Both the position numbers and the translations under genes were made by a program. Source: Lacibacter sp. H375 (lineage in GTDB: Bacteria > Bacteroidota > Bacteroidia > Chitinophagales > Chitinophagaceae). Taken from it: a DNA stretch of 64,000 nucleotides. The stretch covers positions 62,001-126,000 of the forward strand of contig NZ_JBBKTT010000002.1 of assembly GCF_037892425.1 (NCBI RefSeq). Reading direction: 5' to 3'. Numbering within the stretch: the stretch's first letter is position 1; each line of letters opens with the position of its first letter. The notes below the pieces were generated by a model. It had not been told where the DNA came from, did not search any database, and worked only from the letters and a program-made list of their open reading frames with translations. Positions 1 through 9,200 of the stretch are shown one piece after another.

Positions 1-526
1 GCTTTAATGCAACGGGCAGATCAATACGCATCATTGTTTGGTTGATGGTATACTTCAATGCATTACCTGCAGCATCAGTAAGTTTTGTGATCTTGATGCC
101 AAGACCTGATTCCTGTGCAGTGCGCCATTTTTCTATGTTCACGAGTTGAGTATTACTCATGTTCGCTTCAATACGGTTACGGCTATTGCGCAGGTAATCA
201 TGATCAGGATTGTGAATGTTTTCATCAAGCTGCATCCACAGGTAAGTCAACTGATCAGGTGAGTTGTTGAAATACGTAATTGTTTCTGTGCCGGTTAAAC
301 GAAGATTGGTTTCATCTAATTCAACACTGATGTCGTAATCGGCTTTTTGTTGCCAATACTTTGGACCGGGTGCACCACTGGCAGTACGGTATTCATTGGG
401 GCTTTGTAACAGGTATCCCAACTGTTCAAAGCGGTTGCCATGATTACTGCCGGGATTACTCTGAGGCGGTTGTGCCATACCCACCACAGTGAGCAATAAA
501 CAACCAAGTAAAAAACGAATGTGCAT
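1..526 (-). CDS. M1-family metallopeptidase, N-terminal part (runs off the left edge)
   Basis: Translating the reverse strand from the ATG at 524-526 gives an open frame to the window edge, about 175 residues. It begins with a signal peptide (MHIRFLLGCLLLTVVGMAQ). A segment typical of the N-terminal beta domain of Bacteroidota M1 (gluzincin) aminopeptidases follows: YWQQKADYDISVELDETNLR, then a TYFNNSP motif and WMQLDEN. The zinc site (HEXXH) would lie beyond the edge and is not seen, so catalytic competence cannot be judged. The protein is probably exported and trims peptides in the periplasm or at the surface. The HupE/UreJ gene lies 21 bases upstream on the same strand and may be co-transcribed. 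Confidence 0.8.
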   Translation of the reverse strand, partial: MHIRFLLGCLLLTVVGMAQPPQSNPGSNHGNRFEQLGYLLQSPNEYRTASGAPGPKYWQQKADYDISVELDETNLRLTGTETITYFNNSPDQLTYLWMQLDENIHNPDHDYLRNSRNRIEANMSNTQLVNIEKWRTAQESGLGIKITKLTDAAGNALKYTINQTMMRIDLPVALK

Positions 527-546
527 AGTTCAGATTTTTTTGCTTT

Positions 547-1125
547 TTAAAACGGTAAGCGCTCAAGCGCCATAATAAATGAAATACCAAAAATGCTGCC
601 GCTGATAAACACAGTCCATTCTCTTTGCTTTATATTCAGCAGGCGCACAAAGATGAAGGAAACCATCAACGCAGCAAGTACAATCAATAACTGACCAAGT
701 TCCAGGCCAATATTGAATGCAAGCAGTTGAGAGATGATGTTTTCGCTCTTGCCCATCATACTTCTCAGGTAATTGCTGAAACCAAGACCATGGATCAACC
801 CAAACAACAATGCAGAAACATAACGAAACCTTACATACTTTGGTTGAGTGTTGTTGCGGAATAAATTTTCCAGTGCGGTCATGATAATGGTGATGGGTAT
901 CAGAAATTCGATCCATGTACTGGAGATCAGAATTTTATTGAATACACTTAATGCCAATGTAACGCTGTGACCGATAGTGAATGCAGTGATCAACAATAAT
1001 ACCTGTTTCCAGTCTTTCATAAAATAGGGGAGGCAAAGCGCCATTACGAACAAGATATGATCGTAACCTTTCCAATCGGTGATATGATAAAAACCTTCCC
1101 TTAAATAAAACCCAAAATCCCCCAT
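547..1125 (-). CDS. HupE/UreJ family membrane protein
   Basis: This 192-residue polytopic protein has about six hydrophobic segments. It carries family-typical His-containing stretches: DHILFVMAL near residue 22, the GHSVTLAL motif, and LIHGLGFSN. The HupE/UreJ family contains proposed nickel/cobalt permeases, but many Bacteroidota members are uncharacterised, so a metal-transport role is inferred only. It lies between an M1 peptidase gene (same strand, downstream) and a DUF6702 gene (divergent). I have the impression that these three families often cluster in Bacteroidota. Length and start look normal for the family. Confidence 0.8.
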   Translation of the reverse strand: MGDFGFYLREGFYHITDWKGYDHILFVMALCLPYFMKDWKQVLLLITAFTIGHSVTLALSVFNKILISSTWIEFLIPITIIMTALENLFRNNTQPKYVRFRYVSALLFGLIHGLGFSNYLRSMMGKSENIISQLLAFNIGLELGQLLIVLAALMVSFIFVRLLNIKQREWTVFISGSIFGISFIMALERLPF

Positions 1126-1195
1126 TTTTTACGGTAGCGGTGGTTGAACTCGGAAAATAAACCAGAAGTTTGTAATCTTGAAAACTAATACGAAG

Positions 1196-1780
1196 ATGGT
1201 GGCAGAATTATATAAACGGCTCGGTGAAAGCAAGCCGGGAGTGGTGAGTAGAGAGTCGGCAGTGGTGAATCGTCCGTGGTCGATCGTCCGTCGTCTGTTT
1301 TTAATGATGGCTGTCGTCTTCTGCCTAACGGCTTTCGCTCTTCATCCTTACTACATGAGCGTAACGGAATTTGAATACAAACCTGCTGAGAAAGAAGTGC
1401 AGGTGGCATGTAAAATTTTTACTGATGACCTGGAAGAAACATTGAAAAAGGAATACAAACGAAAAGTTGACATACTCAATGCTTCATCGAAAAAAGAAAA
1501 TGAACAACTGCTCAACCGTTACCTGCAGCAGCATTTGCGTTTACAGCTCGATGGAAAGACTGCTGCATTGCAAATGATCGGCTTTGAACAGGAAGGTGAA
1601 GCCGTATGGATCTATCTTGTTGCAAGTAATACCGCTGCATTTAAATCGGCTATTGTGTTTAATGATCTGTTGTATAGTTACAGAGAAGATCAGTTAAACA
1701 TCATCCATTTCAAAAATAAAGGTGAACGTAAGAGTCACCGGTTTACATTTCCCAATAAAGAAGTCACGTTAAGCTGGTAA
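1196..1780 (+). CDS. DUF6702 family exported protein
   Basis: The core ALHPYYMSVTEFEY...VACKIFTDDLEETL is typical of DUF6702 proteins, which are small exported Bacteroidota proteins of unknown function. A hydrophobic segment (LFLMMAVVFCLTAFA) just before the core is a signal peptide. The start is uncertain. ATG 1196 gives about 194 residues with a long, odd N-terminal stretch encoded by a quasi-repetitive tract (about 1238-1300). ATG 1304 would leave a short signal peptide without its arginines. A TTG at 1178 is also open. The box TAATCTTG at 1173-1180 resembles a -7 element and mildly favours 1196. It is divergent from HupE/UreJ. Confidence 0.75.
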   Translation: MVAELYKRLGESKPGVVSRESAVVNRPWSIVRRLFLMMAVVFCLTAFALHPYYMSVTEFEYKPAEKEVQVACKIFTDDLEETLKKEYKRKVDILNASSKKENEQLLNRYLQQHLRLQLDGKTAALQMIGFEQEGEAVWIYLVASNTAAFKSAIVFNDLLYSYREDQLNIIHFKNKGERKSHRFTFPNKEVTLSW

Positions 1781-1807
1781 GTTATTTTGTGGCCTTTGCG
1801 TGAAAGA

Positions 1808-2122
1808 TTAAAATGCATCCAAATAGATCTTTGCTGCTAAAAGAAGAATTGCAAACAGGCAAACCCAGATGCCATAATAGTAAAGCGTAGCTTTTTTCTG
1901 AAAGCGTATATGTATTTTATGATCAATACTTCTGGGGTTAAGTTTCATTTGCGTAATTGGTTTCAACTGCAACATCTTCTGAACCCATCCACGCATCACT
2001 GAGTTATTGTTTCGTTGAATGTGTTTGAGGTTAAGATTGTCATAACCTGCCATAAGCAACGCACGCATCACATACAGAACAAATAACAAAGCAAAAGACC
2101 CATATAGTAAAAGCATCAGCAT
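1808..2122 (-). CDS. Small membrane protein, unknown function
   Basis: This 104-residue protein has two predicted transmembrane segments, one at residues 1-26 and one near the C terminus at about 83-101. They flank a basic, polar middle (KHIQRNNN...KLNPRSIDHKIHIRF). I do not recognise a family. It starts 4 bases after the end of the DUF2279 gene on the same strand, so the two are probably one transcript. The hairpin topology would place both ends on one side of the membrane. Confidence 0.6.
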   Translation of the reverse strand: MLMLLLYGSFALLFVLYVMRALLMAGYDNLNLKHIQRNNNSVMRGWVQKMLQLKPITQMKLNPRSIDHKIHIRFQKKATLYYYGIWVCLFAILLLAAKIYLDAF

Positions 2123-2126
2123 GCAA

Positions 2127-3056
2127 TCAGAATTGTAGTGGTTTCAATTTAAGTTTGCCATCGGTTTTCCACTCAATGGCTGGTGCAGGTGTTTTAAAAT
2201 ATTGCAGCAGGAACAAAGGTGCATTCAAAGCTTGTACGGAACGTATCCTGTGCAGATCGGCATCGGGTGCCAGGTAAAACTGACGGGTACGTTTAAACGA
2301 AGGTATCTCTTTGCCGTTAATCTCAGCAGGGTTTTTCAATGCACCGATCATGCCGTCGGCACCAATACCTGCGGCCACATTTAACCAATCAGGAAAATTA
2401 CTTTCTGTCTTCATAAATGACCGAAGGTTAACAGATAGCCAATACGTTTGTCCGTTATAATCTTTCATTAAACGTTCGGCCCATTTCTTCCCTAATAATT
2501 TGGGATTGTACTGCGCATACGGCGAAAAGCTTGCCGAAAATTTCAATCCCATTCGCTGTTGCCCCCACCCATACTGTTGGGCAGCAAACAAACCCGCACC
2601 TGAAATATTGGCCAGCATATCACCACCGGAGAAACCCCAATCACGGGAAAAAGCATCCATCATTTCCACAATACTTAAAAAGGCGAGTGAGGTTAATGCA
2701 CCACCAACTATTGCCTGGTTGGGTTTTACGCCACTCCATCGTAACAGATCGTGCTGCATAACTGATACATTATAGGCCGTAGTGGCGTGTCCCAGCTTAT
2801 CCATCTGGAACCATTCCTTGTTATCATTCAGAAAATGAAACTTGCTTTTCGGAAATTTTTTATACCAGAGAAAATACAAGCCAACAGATGTTAATACAAA
2901 AACTGACGATTCTGTCCACACTACTTTCCGTAAACGATCGGGACGAAACTGATCACTTGGTGGCAGGAAATACTGCTGTGCACCTGCCTGCTGCACCGTG
3001 ATGGATGCAATAAAAATCAATAAAATAATCCTGCTGATATAATGCTTAAACGCCAT
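2127..3056 (-). CDS. DUF2279 family exported protein
   Basis: The frame is open from 3173, but the start chosen is ATG at 3056. It gives a proper signal peptide (MAFKHYISRIILLIFIASIT...AGAQ) and leaves room for the divergent promoter of the phosphohexomutase. The mature part has the features of DUF2279 (YfiM-like): WFQMDKLGHATTAYNVS, then FLSIVEMMDAFSRDWGFSGGDMLAN, with helical hydrophobic stretches suggesting an outer-membrane-associated protein. About 309 residues. Function is unknown; such proteins are predicted envelope components. The small membrane protein at 1808-2122 follows directly. Confidence 0.7.
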   Translation of the reverse strand: MAFKHYISRIILLIFIASITVQQAGAQQYFLPPSDQFRPDRLRKVVWTESSVFVLTSVGLYFLWYKKFPKSKFHFLNDNKEWFQMDKLGHATTAYNVSVMQHDLLRWSGVKPNQAIVGGALTSLAFLSIVEMMDAFSRDWGFSGGDMLANISGAGLFAAQQYGWGQQRMGLKFSASFSPYAQYNPKLLGKKWAERLMKDYNGQTYWLSVNLRSFMKTESNFPDWLNVAAGIGADGMIGALKNPAEINGKEIPSFKRTRQFYLAPDADLHRIRSVQALNAPLFLLQYFKTPAPAIEWKTDGKLKLKPLQF

Positions 3057-3112
3057 AGGCTGCTGCAAAATACGGAAGCTGCAGAAAATATCCATTCTTT
3101 CTGAAATTGCAC

Positions 3113-3143
3113 TTGAAACAAAAGCAGGAGAATCATACATTTG
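3113..3143 (+). promoter_or_regulatory. Bacteroidota-type promoter of the phosphohexomutase gene
   Basis: TTG at 3113-3115, a 20-base spacer and TACATTTG at 3136-3143 match the Bacteroidota sigma-ABfr consensus TTG-N19-21-TAnnTTTG. The ATG at 3164 lies 20 bases downstream, which decides the start in favour of 3164 rather than TTG 3107. Confidence 0.65.
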
Positions 3144-3163
3144 ATTTCCTAAAAAATAACTGT

Positions 3164-4891
3164 ATGCAAGCAACGATTCAGGCCAATGTACAAAAGTGGC
3201 TCACTGGCAATTTTGAACAATCGGTGAAAGATGAGATAACAGCACTTCAACAAAATAACCCCGATGAACTGGCAGATTCTTTTTACCGTAACCTTGAATT
3301 TGGTACCGGTGGTTTACGTGGCATCATGGGTATTGGTACCAACCGCATGAATAAATACACAGTGGGAATGGCTACGCAAGGCTATGCCAACTATCTCAAT
3401 AAAAGTTTTGGCGAAGGCAATGTAAAATGTGTAGTTGGTCATGACAGCCGCAATAACAGCCGGCTGTTTGCAGAGATCGTTGCCAATGTAATGGGGGCAA
3501 ACGGTATTAAAGTGTATTTGTTTGAAGCATTACGTCCAACGCCTGAATTAAGTTTTGCTATCCGTCACTTGGGTTGCCAGGGTGGTGTTGTTTGTACAGC
3601 ATCGCATAATCCTAAAGAATACAATGGCTACAAAGCTTATTGGAGTGATGGTGGACAGTTAGTGCCACCACATGATAAGAACGTCATTATAGAAGTGGAT
3701 AAAATTGCAGGTGTTGACGATGTAAAGTGGAGTGGTGGTGAAAGCAACATTACATTGATCGGTAAAGAAATGGATGAAGCATACATGCAAATGATACAAA
3801 GCCTGAGTGTGTATCCTGAAGTATGTAAAGCTCAACATGATCTGAAAATTGTATATACATCTATACACGGTACAGGTATTACACTTGTTCCGCAAGTGCT
3901 GGAGCGTTTTGGTTTTACCAACGTAACCATTGTTGATGAACAGAAAGAACCCAATGGTAATTTCCCCACTGTTGTGTATCCAAACCCTGAAGAAGCAGAA
4001 GCCATGAATATTGGTTTAAATAAAGCCAAAGCAATGGATGCTGATATTCTATTGGGAACTGATCCTGACAGCGATCGTGTGGGTATTGCCATTAAGGATC
4101 ATAAAGGCAATTGGGTGCTCATGAACGGAAACCAAACTGCTGTGCTTGCTTTCAATTATATGATCGAGGCACGCAAAGCAAAAGGCATCAATCAACCAAA
4201 CGATATGGTAGTGAAAACCATTGTAACAACTGAAATGATCGATGCCATTGCAAAAGCAAGCAATATTAATTGTTACAATGTACTTACCGGTTTTAAATGG
4301 ATCGCTGAACTCATTAAAGAAAAAGAAGCCACTGAGAATTATATTGTTGGTGGTGAAGAAAGTTATGGCTTGATGATCGGCAGCCAGCTGCGTGATAAAG
4401 ATGCCATCAGTGCAGTTGCATTGTTATGCGAAATGGCAGCGTATGAAAAGAACAAAGGCAGAAGCCTGTTTCAGAAAATGATCGACCTGTATGTGCAGCA
4501 TGGTTTTTATAAAGAAAGTCTCATCTCCATTACCAAGAAGGGAATGAACGGACAAGCAGAAATTGCTGCGATGATGGAAGGTTACCGTAACAACACGCCA
4601 ACATCCATCAACGGTTCGGCTGTGGTGCAGTTGCTCGATTACCAATTGCAGAAAGGAAAGAATATTCAAACAGGCGAGGAGTGGACGATTAACTTACCAA
4701 AGTCGAATGTGTTGCAGTTTATTTTAGCTGATGGAAGTAAAATTTCAGCACGTCCAAGCGGTACTGAACCAAAGATCAAATTCTACTTTAGTGTAAACAC
4801 AAAACTTGATAAAGCAGAAAATTTTGATGCAGTACATGTGCAACTTAACGAAAGAATCGATGGAATTGTTAAGGATATGAAGTTGAAGTAA
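3164..4891 (+). CDS. Phospho-sugar mutase (phosphoglucomutase/phosphomannomutase family)
   Basis: This alpha-D-phosphohexomutase of about 575 residues should interconvert hexose 1- and 6-phosphates in the cytoplasm. The phosphoserine loop CTASHNPKEYNG is near residue 147. The metal-binding loop GTDPDSDRVG, the sugar-binding GGEESYG and the C-terminal phosphate-binding RPSGTEPKIKFY are all intact. Length fits the longer PgcA/PGM2-like branch, which can also act on pentose phosphates. Start ATG 3164 is supported by the promoter just upstream. The gene is divergent from the DUF2279 gene and is followed 4 bases later by a small membrane protein gene. Confidence 0.92.
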   Translation: MQATIQANVQKWLTGNFEQSVKDEITALQQNNPDELADSFYRNLEFGTGGLRGIMGIGTNRMNKYTVGMATQGYANYLNKSFGEGNVKCVVGHDSRNNSRLFAEIVANVMGANGIKVYLFEALRPTPELSFAIRHLGCQGGVVCTASHNPKEYNGYKAYWSDGGQLVPPHDKNVIIEVDKIAGVDDVKWSGGESNITLIGKEMDEAYMQMIQSLSVYPEVCKAQHDLKIVYTSIHGTGITLVPQVLERFGFTNVTIVDEQKEPNGNFPTVVYPNPEEAEAMNIGLNKAKAMDADILLGTDPDSDRVGIAIKDHKGNWVLMNGNQTAVLAFNYMIEARKAKGINQPNDMVVKTIVTTEMIDAIAKASNINCYNVLTGFKWIAELIKEKEATENYIVGGEESYGLMIGSQLRDKDAISAVALLCEMAAYEKNKGRSLFQKMIDLYVQHGFYKESLISITKKGMNGQAEIAAMMEGYRNNTPTSINGSAVVQLLDYQLQKGKNIQTGEEWTINLPKSNVLQFILADGSKISARPSGTEPKIKFYFSVNTKLDKAENFDAVHVQLNERIDGIVKDMKLK

Positions 4892-4895
4892 ACTG

Positions 4896-5213
4896 ATGAT
4901 TGATGAAAAAATGACTCAGGAAATTAAAATCAGGCGCCTTAAAATTTACAAGTCGATTTATGTTGTGGTTGCTTTCGTGCTTATTGTAATTAATGGGTTT
5001 ATATTATTTCCGTACTATAGATTGGGTGTCTTTTTTGACAGTTATGGTACCTGGGTACAAAAAATGGGTTATTTTCTCAGCCGCCATTTTCTCATACTTT
5101 TTGGGGCGTTCTTATTTCTGCGAGTCTATTTAATGAATCGTCAAATAAAAGAATTGCAAAGAGAAATAATATTAGATGCTATTGATGAAATTGGAGAAGA
5201 AGAACAACAATGA
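4896..5213 (+). CDS. Small membrane protein, unknown function
   Basis: A 105-residue protein with a basic N terminus (KIRRLKIYKS), two transmembrane helices at roughly residues 17-39 and 57-79, and an acidic, charged tail (REIILDAIDEIGEEEQQ). No family is recognised. It begins 4 bases after the phosphohexomutase stop and is probably co-transcribed with it. The next ATG (residue 6) could be the true start. The gene is followed by a 76-bp inverted repeat and a terminator-like hairpin. Confidence 0.65.
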   Translation: MIDEKMTQEIKIRRLKIYKSIYVVVAFVLIVINGFILFPYYRLGVFFDSYGTWVQKMGYFLSRHFLILFGAFLFLRVYLMNRQIKELQREIILDAIDEIGEEEQQ

Positions 5214-5215
5214 AC

Positions 5216-5291
5216 TGTCATCTCGGCGAAAGAGGAAACTGCCGGGCAAAGTACATTAGTTCAAGAGATTTCTCCTTCCGTCCAAATGACA
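5216..5291. repeat. Imperfect inverted repeat, REP/MITE-like
   Basis: TGTCAT at the left end is the exact complement of ATGACA at the right end. Inside, GGCGAAAGAGGAAACT on one arm resembles the complement of the other arm (AGATTTCTCCTTCCGTC). The whole 76-bp unit folds as a long imperfect hairpin. Its layout is like the dispersed extragenic palindromes I recall from Bacteroidota intergenic regions. Other copies cannot be shown inside this window. Confidence 0.6.
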
Positions 5292-5301
5292 AGAAAATAT
5301 T

Positions 5302-5334
5302 AAGCTGCATCAATTGGTGCAGCTTTCTTATTTT
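5302..5334 (+). terminator. Rho-independent terminator
   Basis: The stem AAGCTGCA / TGCAGCTT has a short loop and is followed by TCTTATTTT. It sits after the small membrane protein gene and just before pcm. Confidence 0.6.
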
Positions 5335-5345
5335 GCACCCGCTTT

Positions 5346-6011
5346 ATGAGACGATTTGAAGATAGTTACAGACACAAAGGATTACGCAAGAAGTTAGTTG
5401 ATCTGTTGCGTAGTAAGGGCATCACAGATGAACGGGTGCTGGAAGCCATCAATAACATCCCACGCCATTATTTTTTAGATACGGCCTTTGATGAAATTGC
5501 ATACGAAGACCGTGCATTTCCAATTGGTGAGGGACAAACTATTTCGCAACCTTATACCGTTGCTTACCAAACACAGTTACTTGAAATAAAACCCTATGAT
5601 AAGGTATTGGAGATCGGTACCGGCAGTGCTTACCAGGCTTGTGTACTTGCCGAAATGAATGCACAAGTGTACACCATTGAACGTCAGAAAAAATTATTCG
5701 ATTTCAATAAAGCCTCTTTCCCTTTTTTAAAAAAATACCTCAACATCAAATTCTTCTATGGTGACGGGTTTGAAGGGCTGCCCACTTATGCGCCATTTGA
5801 TAAAGTGATCATCACTGCAGCCGCACCGTTTGTACCACCGAAGTTGATCGAACAAATGAAACCAGGTGCGAAGATGGTTATACCTGTTGATGAAGGCGAT
5901 TCTCAACGTATGAAGCGTTTAACCAAACACGAAGATGGTTCTTATACCGAAGAAGTTTTCGATTCATTTTCATTTGTTCCTATGCTGGGAGGAAAGCAGA
6001 ATGGAAAATGA
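5346..6011 (+). CDS. pcm: Protein-L-isoaspartate O-methyltransferase
   Basis: A 221-residue SAM-dependent methyltransferase that repairs isoaspartyl residues in damaged proteins. The N-terminal region (RHYFLDTAFDEIAYEDRAFPIG), the substrate-binding GQTISQPYTVA and the SAM-binding motif VLEIGTGSAYQACVLAE are all as expected for PCMT. The later motif FDKVIITAAAPFVPPKL fits as well. Length is normal. The start ATG lies 12 bases after the T-rich tail of the upstream terminator, so it has its own transcript or a very short leader. The adjacent 235 bases (6012-6282) hold no gene I can support. Confidence 0.93.
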   Translation: MRRFEDSYRHKGLRKKLVDLLRSKGITDERVLEAINNIPRHYFLDTAFDEIAYEDRAFPIGEGQTISQPYTVAYQTQLLEIKPYDKVLEIGTGSAYQACVLAEMNAQVYTIERQKKLFDFNKASFPFLKKYLNIKFFYGDGFEGLPTYAPFDKVIITAAAPFVPPKLIEQMKPGAKMVIPVDEGDSQRMKRLTKHEDGSYTEEVFDSFSFVPMLGGKQNGK

Positions 6012-6282
6012 TAAAAAACGAACCGTTGTTATTATGCAGCCGCTGCTGTTCTTATCCTCACGAATCAAATAAAAAAAACTCATCCACGCATTTCAGATGG
6101 TATGCTTTCATTGGTACTGATCCTGTACTATCATACCCGTGACTTCGGTAATAGTTGCCGTGCCAGTCGGTTTACAACAATCATTGATCCTTATTAGCTA
6201 AGCATAATGTAGTGGCCAGCTATTTCATCGAATCATAAGGAAACTAATGGGTTTTAGAATGAAATATTTAAATTGTGTACTT

Positions 6283-9200
6283 ATGAAAAAGGTGCGCATT
6301 GTGTTAGCTGCCGCAGTTAGTAATATTTTTCTGTTTTATTCCTGTAGCCAGAACAAAATAATTGAAGAAAGTCCTGTACGTTTTACAGAGATGCCATCAT
6401 CGCAAACCGGTATTACCTTCAACAATGCAATTATAGAAAACGATTCAGTAAACCTGTTGGTTAACGAATATACTTATATGGGCAGCGGTGCAGGCGTGGG
6501 AGATTTTAACAATGACGGATTACCCGACGTGTTTTTTGCTGCTACACAATCAAGTGCTAAGTTATACATCAATAAGGGCGACTTCAGGTTTAAAGACATC
6601 ACCCAAACTGCAGGTATTACAACTGACTACTGGGCAACTGGTGTAAGTGTAGCGGATATCAACAACGATGGCTTCGATGATATTTACGTGTGTGCAACAG
6701 GGAGCAAGGATCCGGAAAAAAGAAGAAACAGGCTATATATCAATAATGGTAACCTTACCTTTTCTGAGCAGGCAAAAGAATATGGGCTTGCCGACACCAG
6801 CTTATCCACGCAGGCTGCTTTTTTTGATTACGATGGTGATGGCGATCTTGATATGTACTTGCTTAACCATTCGATGTATGAGGAGAACATGAATAATGTT
6901 ATACCTGCTGACAGTATTGCGCATCCCATTGCAGCCGATAAACTTTACCGCAACGAAACTTTATCAAATGGCCACCCGGTTTTTAAAGACGTTTCTGTTG
7001 AAGCTGGCATTAAAGAAATAGGTTATGGTTTGGGTATTGCCATCAGCGATCTTAATAACGACAACCGACCGGATATTTATATAGCCAATGACTACATCGT
7101 GAATGATAAACTATGGTTGAATAATGGAAACGGCAGTTTTCGAAATGCCATTGCTTCTTCCATCAAACACCAAAGTTATTCAAGCATGGGAGTAGATGCT
7201 GCAGATATCAACAATGATGGATTGATTGACATTGCTACATTAGATATGCTGCCTGAGGATAATGAACGCAAGAAAATGATGTATGCGGCAATGGACTTTT
7301 ACCGTTATGAACTGGAGCGTAAAATGAAGTATGAGTCGGCTTTCATGCGCAACATGCTTCAACTGAACAACGGAGTGAGAACAACCGGTAATACCACTGA
7401 ACCTTTTTTCAGTGAGATAGGACAGCTGGCCGGCATACATGAAACAGATTGGAGCTGGAGTGTATTAATTGCTGATTTTGATAATGATGGCTGGAAAGAT
7501 ATGCATATCACAAACGGGTTTGGCAAGAACATGCTGAATAACGATTTCCTGCAGTTTCAAGCTGATGCTAAACTCAGAAATCTCAACACCCAACAACAAA
7601 AAGACAGCGCATTAAGAAAAAAGTTAGATGAATATGGCAGTCGTCAATTACCTAATTACTTTTTTAGGAATAATGGCAATCTCAGTTTCTCGAACCTTTC
7701 CGAAGCAGCCGGCATTATCACACCCACGGTATCTAATGGCTGCGTTTATGCCGATTTTGACAATGATGGTGACCTTGACCTGATGACGAACAACATTAAC
7801 CAGCAAGCTTCTGTATTACGCAATGAACTTATCACTTCAAAGAACGATACTGCAAGTCACTACTTAAAAATAAAGCTGCAAGGTGATAGCTTAAACAGAA
7901 ATGGTTTTGGTGCCGTAATAAAGCTGTATAGCAAAGGGAAGTTGCAGATTGTAGAACAGGCCCCGGTAAGAGGATATGCATCCACAGTTGATAAAATAGT
8001 ACATTTTGGTTTGGGCAAGGAAACAGTAGTTGATTCTTTAATTATAACATGGCCCGATAATAAAGAACAGGCATTATATAATTTGCAGTGCAACAAACTC
8101 ATACTGCTTAAACAAAAAGATGCCAGCAGGGAAAGGGCGCAACCAATGCAGGCATCGCCACAATTTTTTACAGACATTACAGGTGAAAATGTGATTGATT
8201 TTAAACACAGGGACTCTTTATTTTTTGATTATGGTATTCAAGGTTTGTTGCCGCAAAAGTTTTCGCAGCTTGGCCCATTTATAGCTGAAGCTGATGTAAA
8301 TGGCGACGGGCTTACAGATTTTTTTGCAGGCGGCGCTTTCTTTCAATCAGGACAAATTTTTACACAACAAAGCAATGGATTTTTCACCTCTGCAGAATTA
8401 ATTAAAGACAAAAAAATAGAAGAAGACCTCGGCTCATTGTTCTTTGATGCAGATGGCGATAATGACGTCGACTTGTTTATAAACAGCGGAAGCAACGAGT
8501 TTCCTGCAGGGTCAACATTTTATAGTCCAAGGCTGTTCAGGAATAATGGCAAGGGGCTTTTTTCTTTAGATGCAAATGCATTTCCCAAAACATTACATAC
8601 AAGTGCACAGGCAGTAGCTGGCGCAGATTATGATGCTGATGGAGACATAGACCTGTTTATTGGAGGACGCATAATACCTACTCAATATCCTTTATCTCCA
8701 TTTAGCTATATTTTGCAAAACAATGGAACAGGAACCTTTACGGATGTAACACAAATCGTGTGTCAGGCTTTGCACGATGCCGGCATGATAACATCGGCAG
8801 TATGGACAGATTTTAATGCTGATAAAAAACCCGACTTGATAATTGCAGGTGAATGGACGAAAATCCGGTTTTTTAAAAACACCGGGCAGCGGCTCGAAGA
8901 AGTAACCGAAACAACAGGGTTACAAAATATGAGCGGCCAATGGAGAAGCCTCGCAATGGCTGATTTAGACAATGACGGAGACTTTGATATTGTTGCCGGA
9001 AACCTCGGGCTAAATAACAGGTACAAGGCTTCAGCAAAAGAACCAATGAAACTCTTTGCAAAAGATTTAGATGATAATGGCAATGTTGATCCTTTAATAG
9101 CATACTATATCAGCAATCAAAAAGGCGAACGGCATTTGTATCCCGCCATCGATCGTCAACAGTTTGCTGTCCAGGTACCTTCCATCAAAAAAAAGTATCA

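Noticed and set aside
316-507. 63-residue reverse frame as a separate gene
   Set aside because: It overlaps the M1 peptidase gene in another frame and shows no protein-like features.
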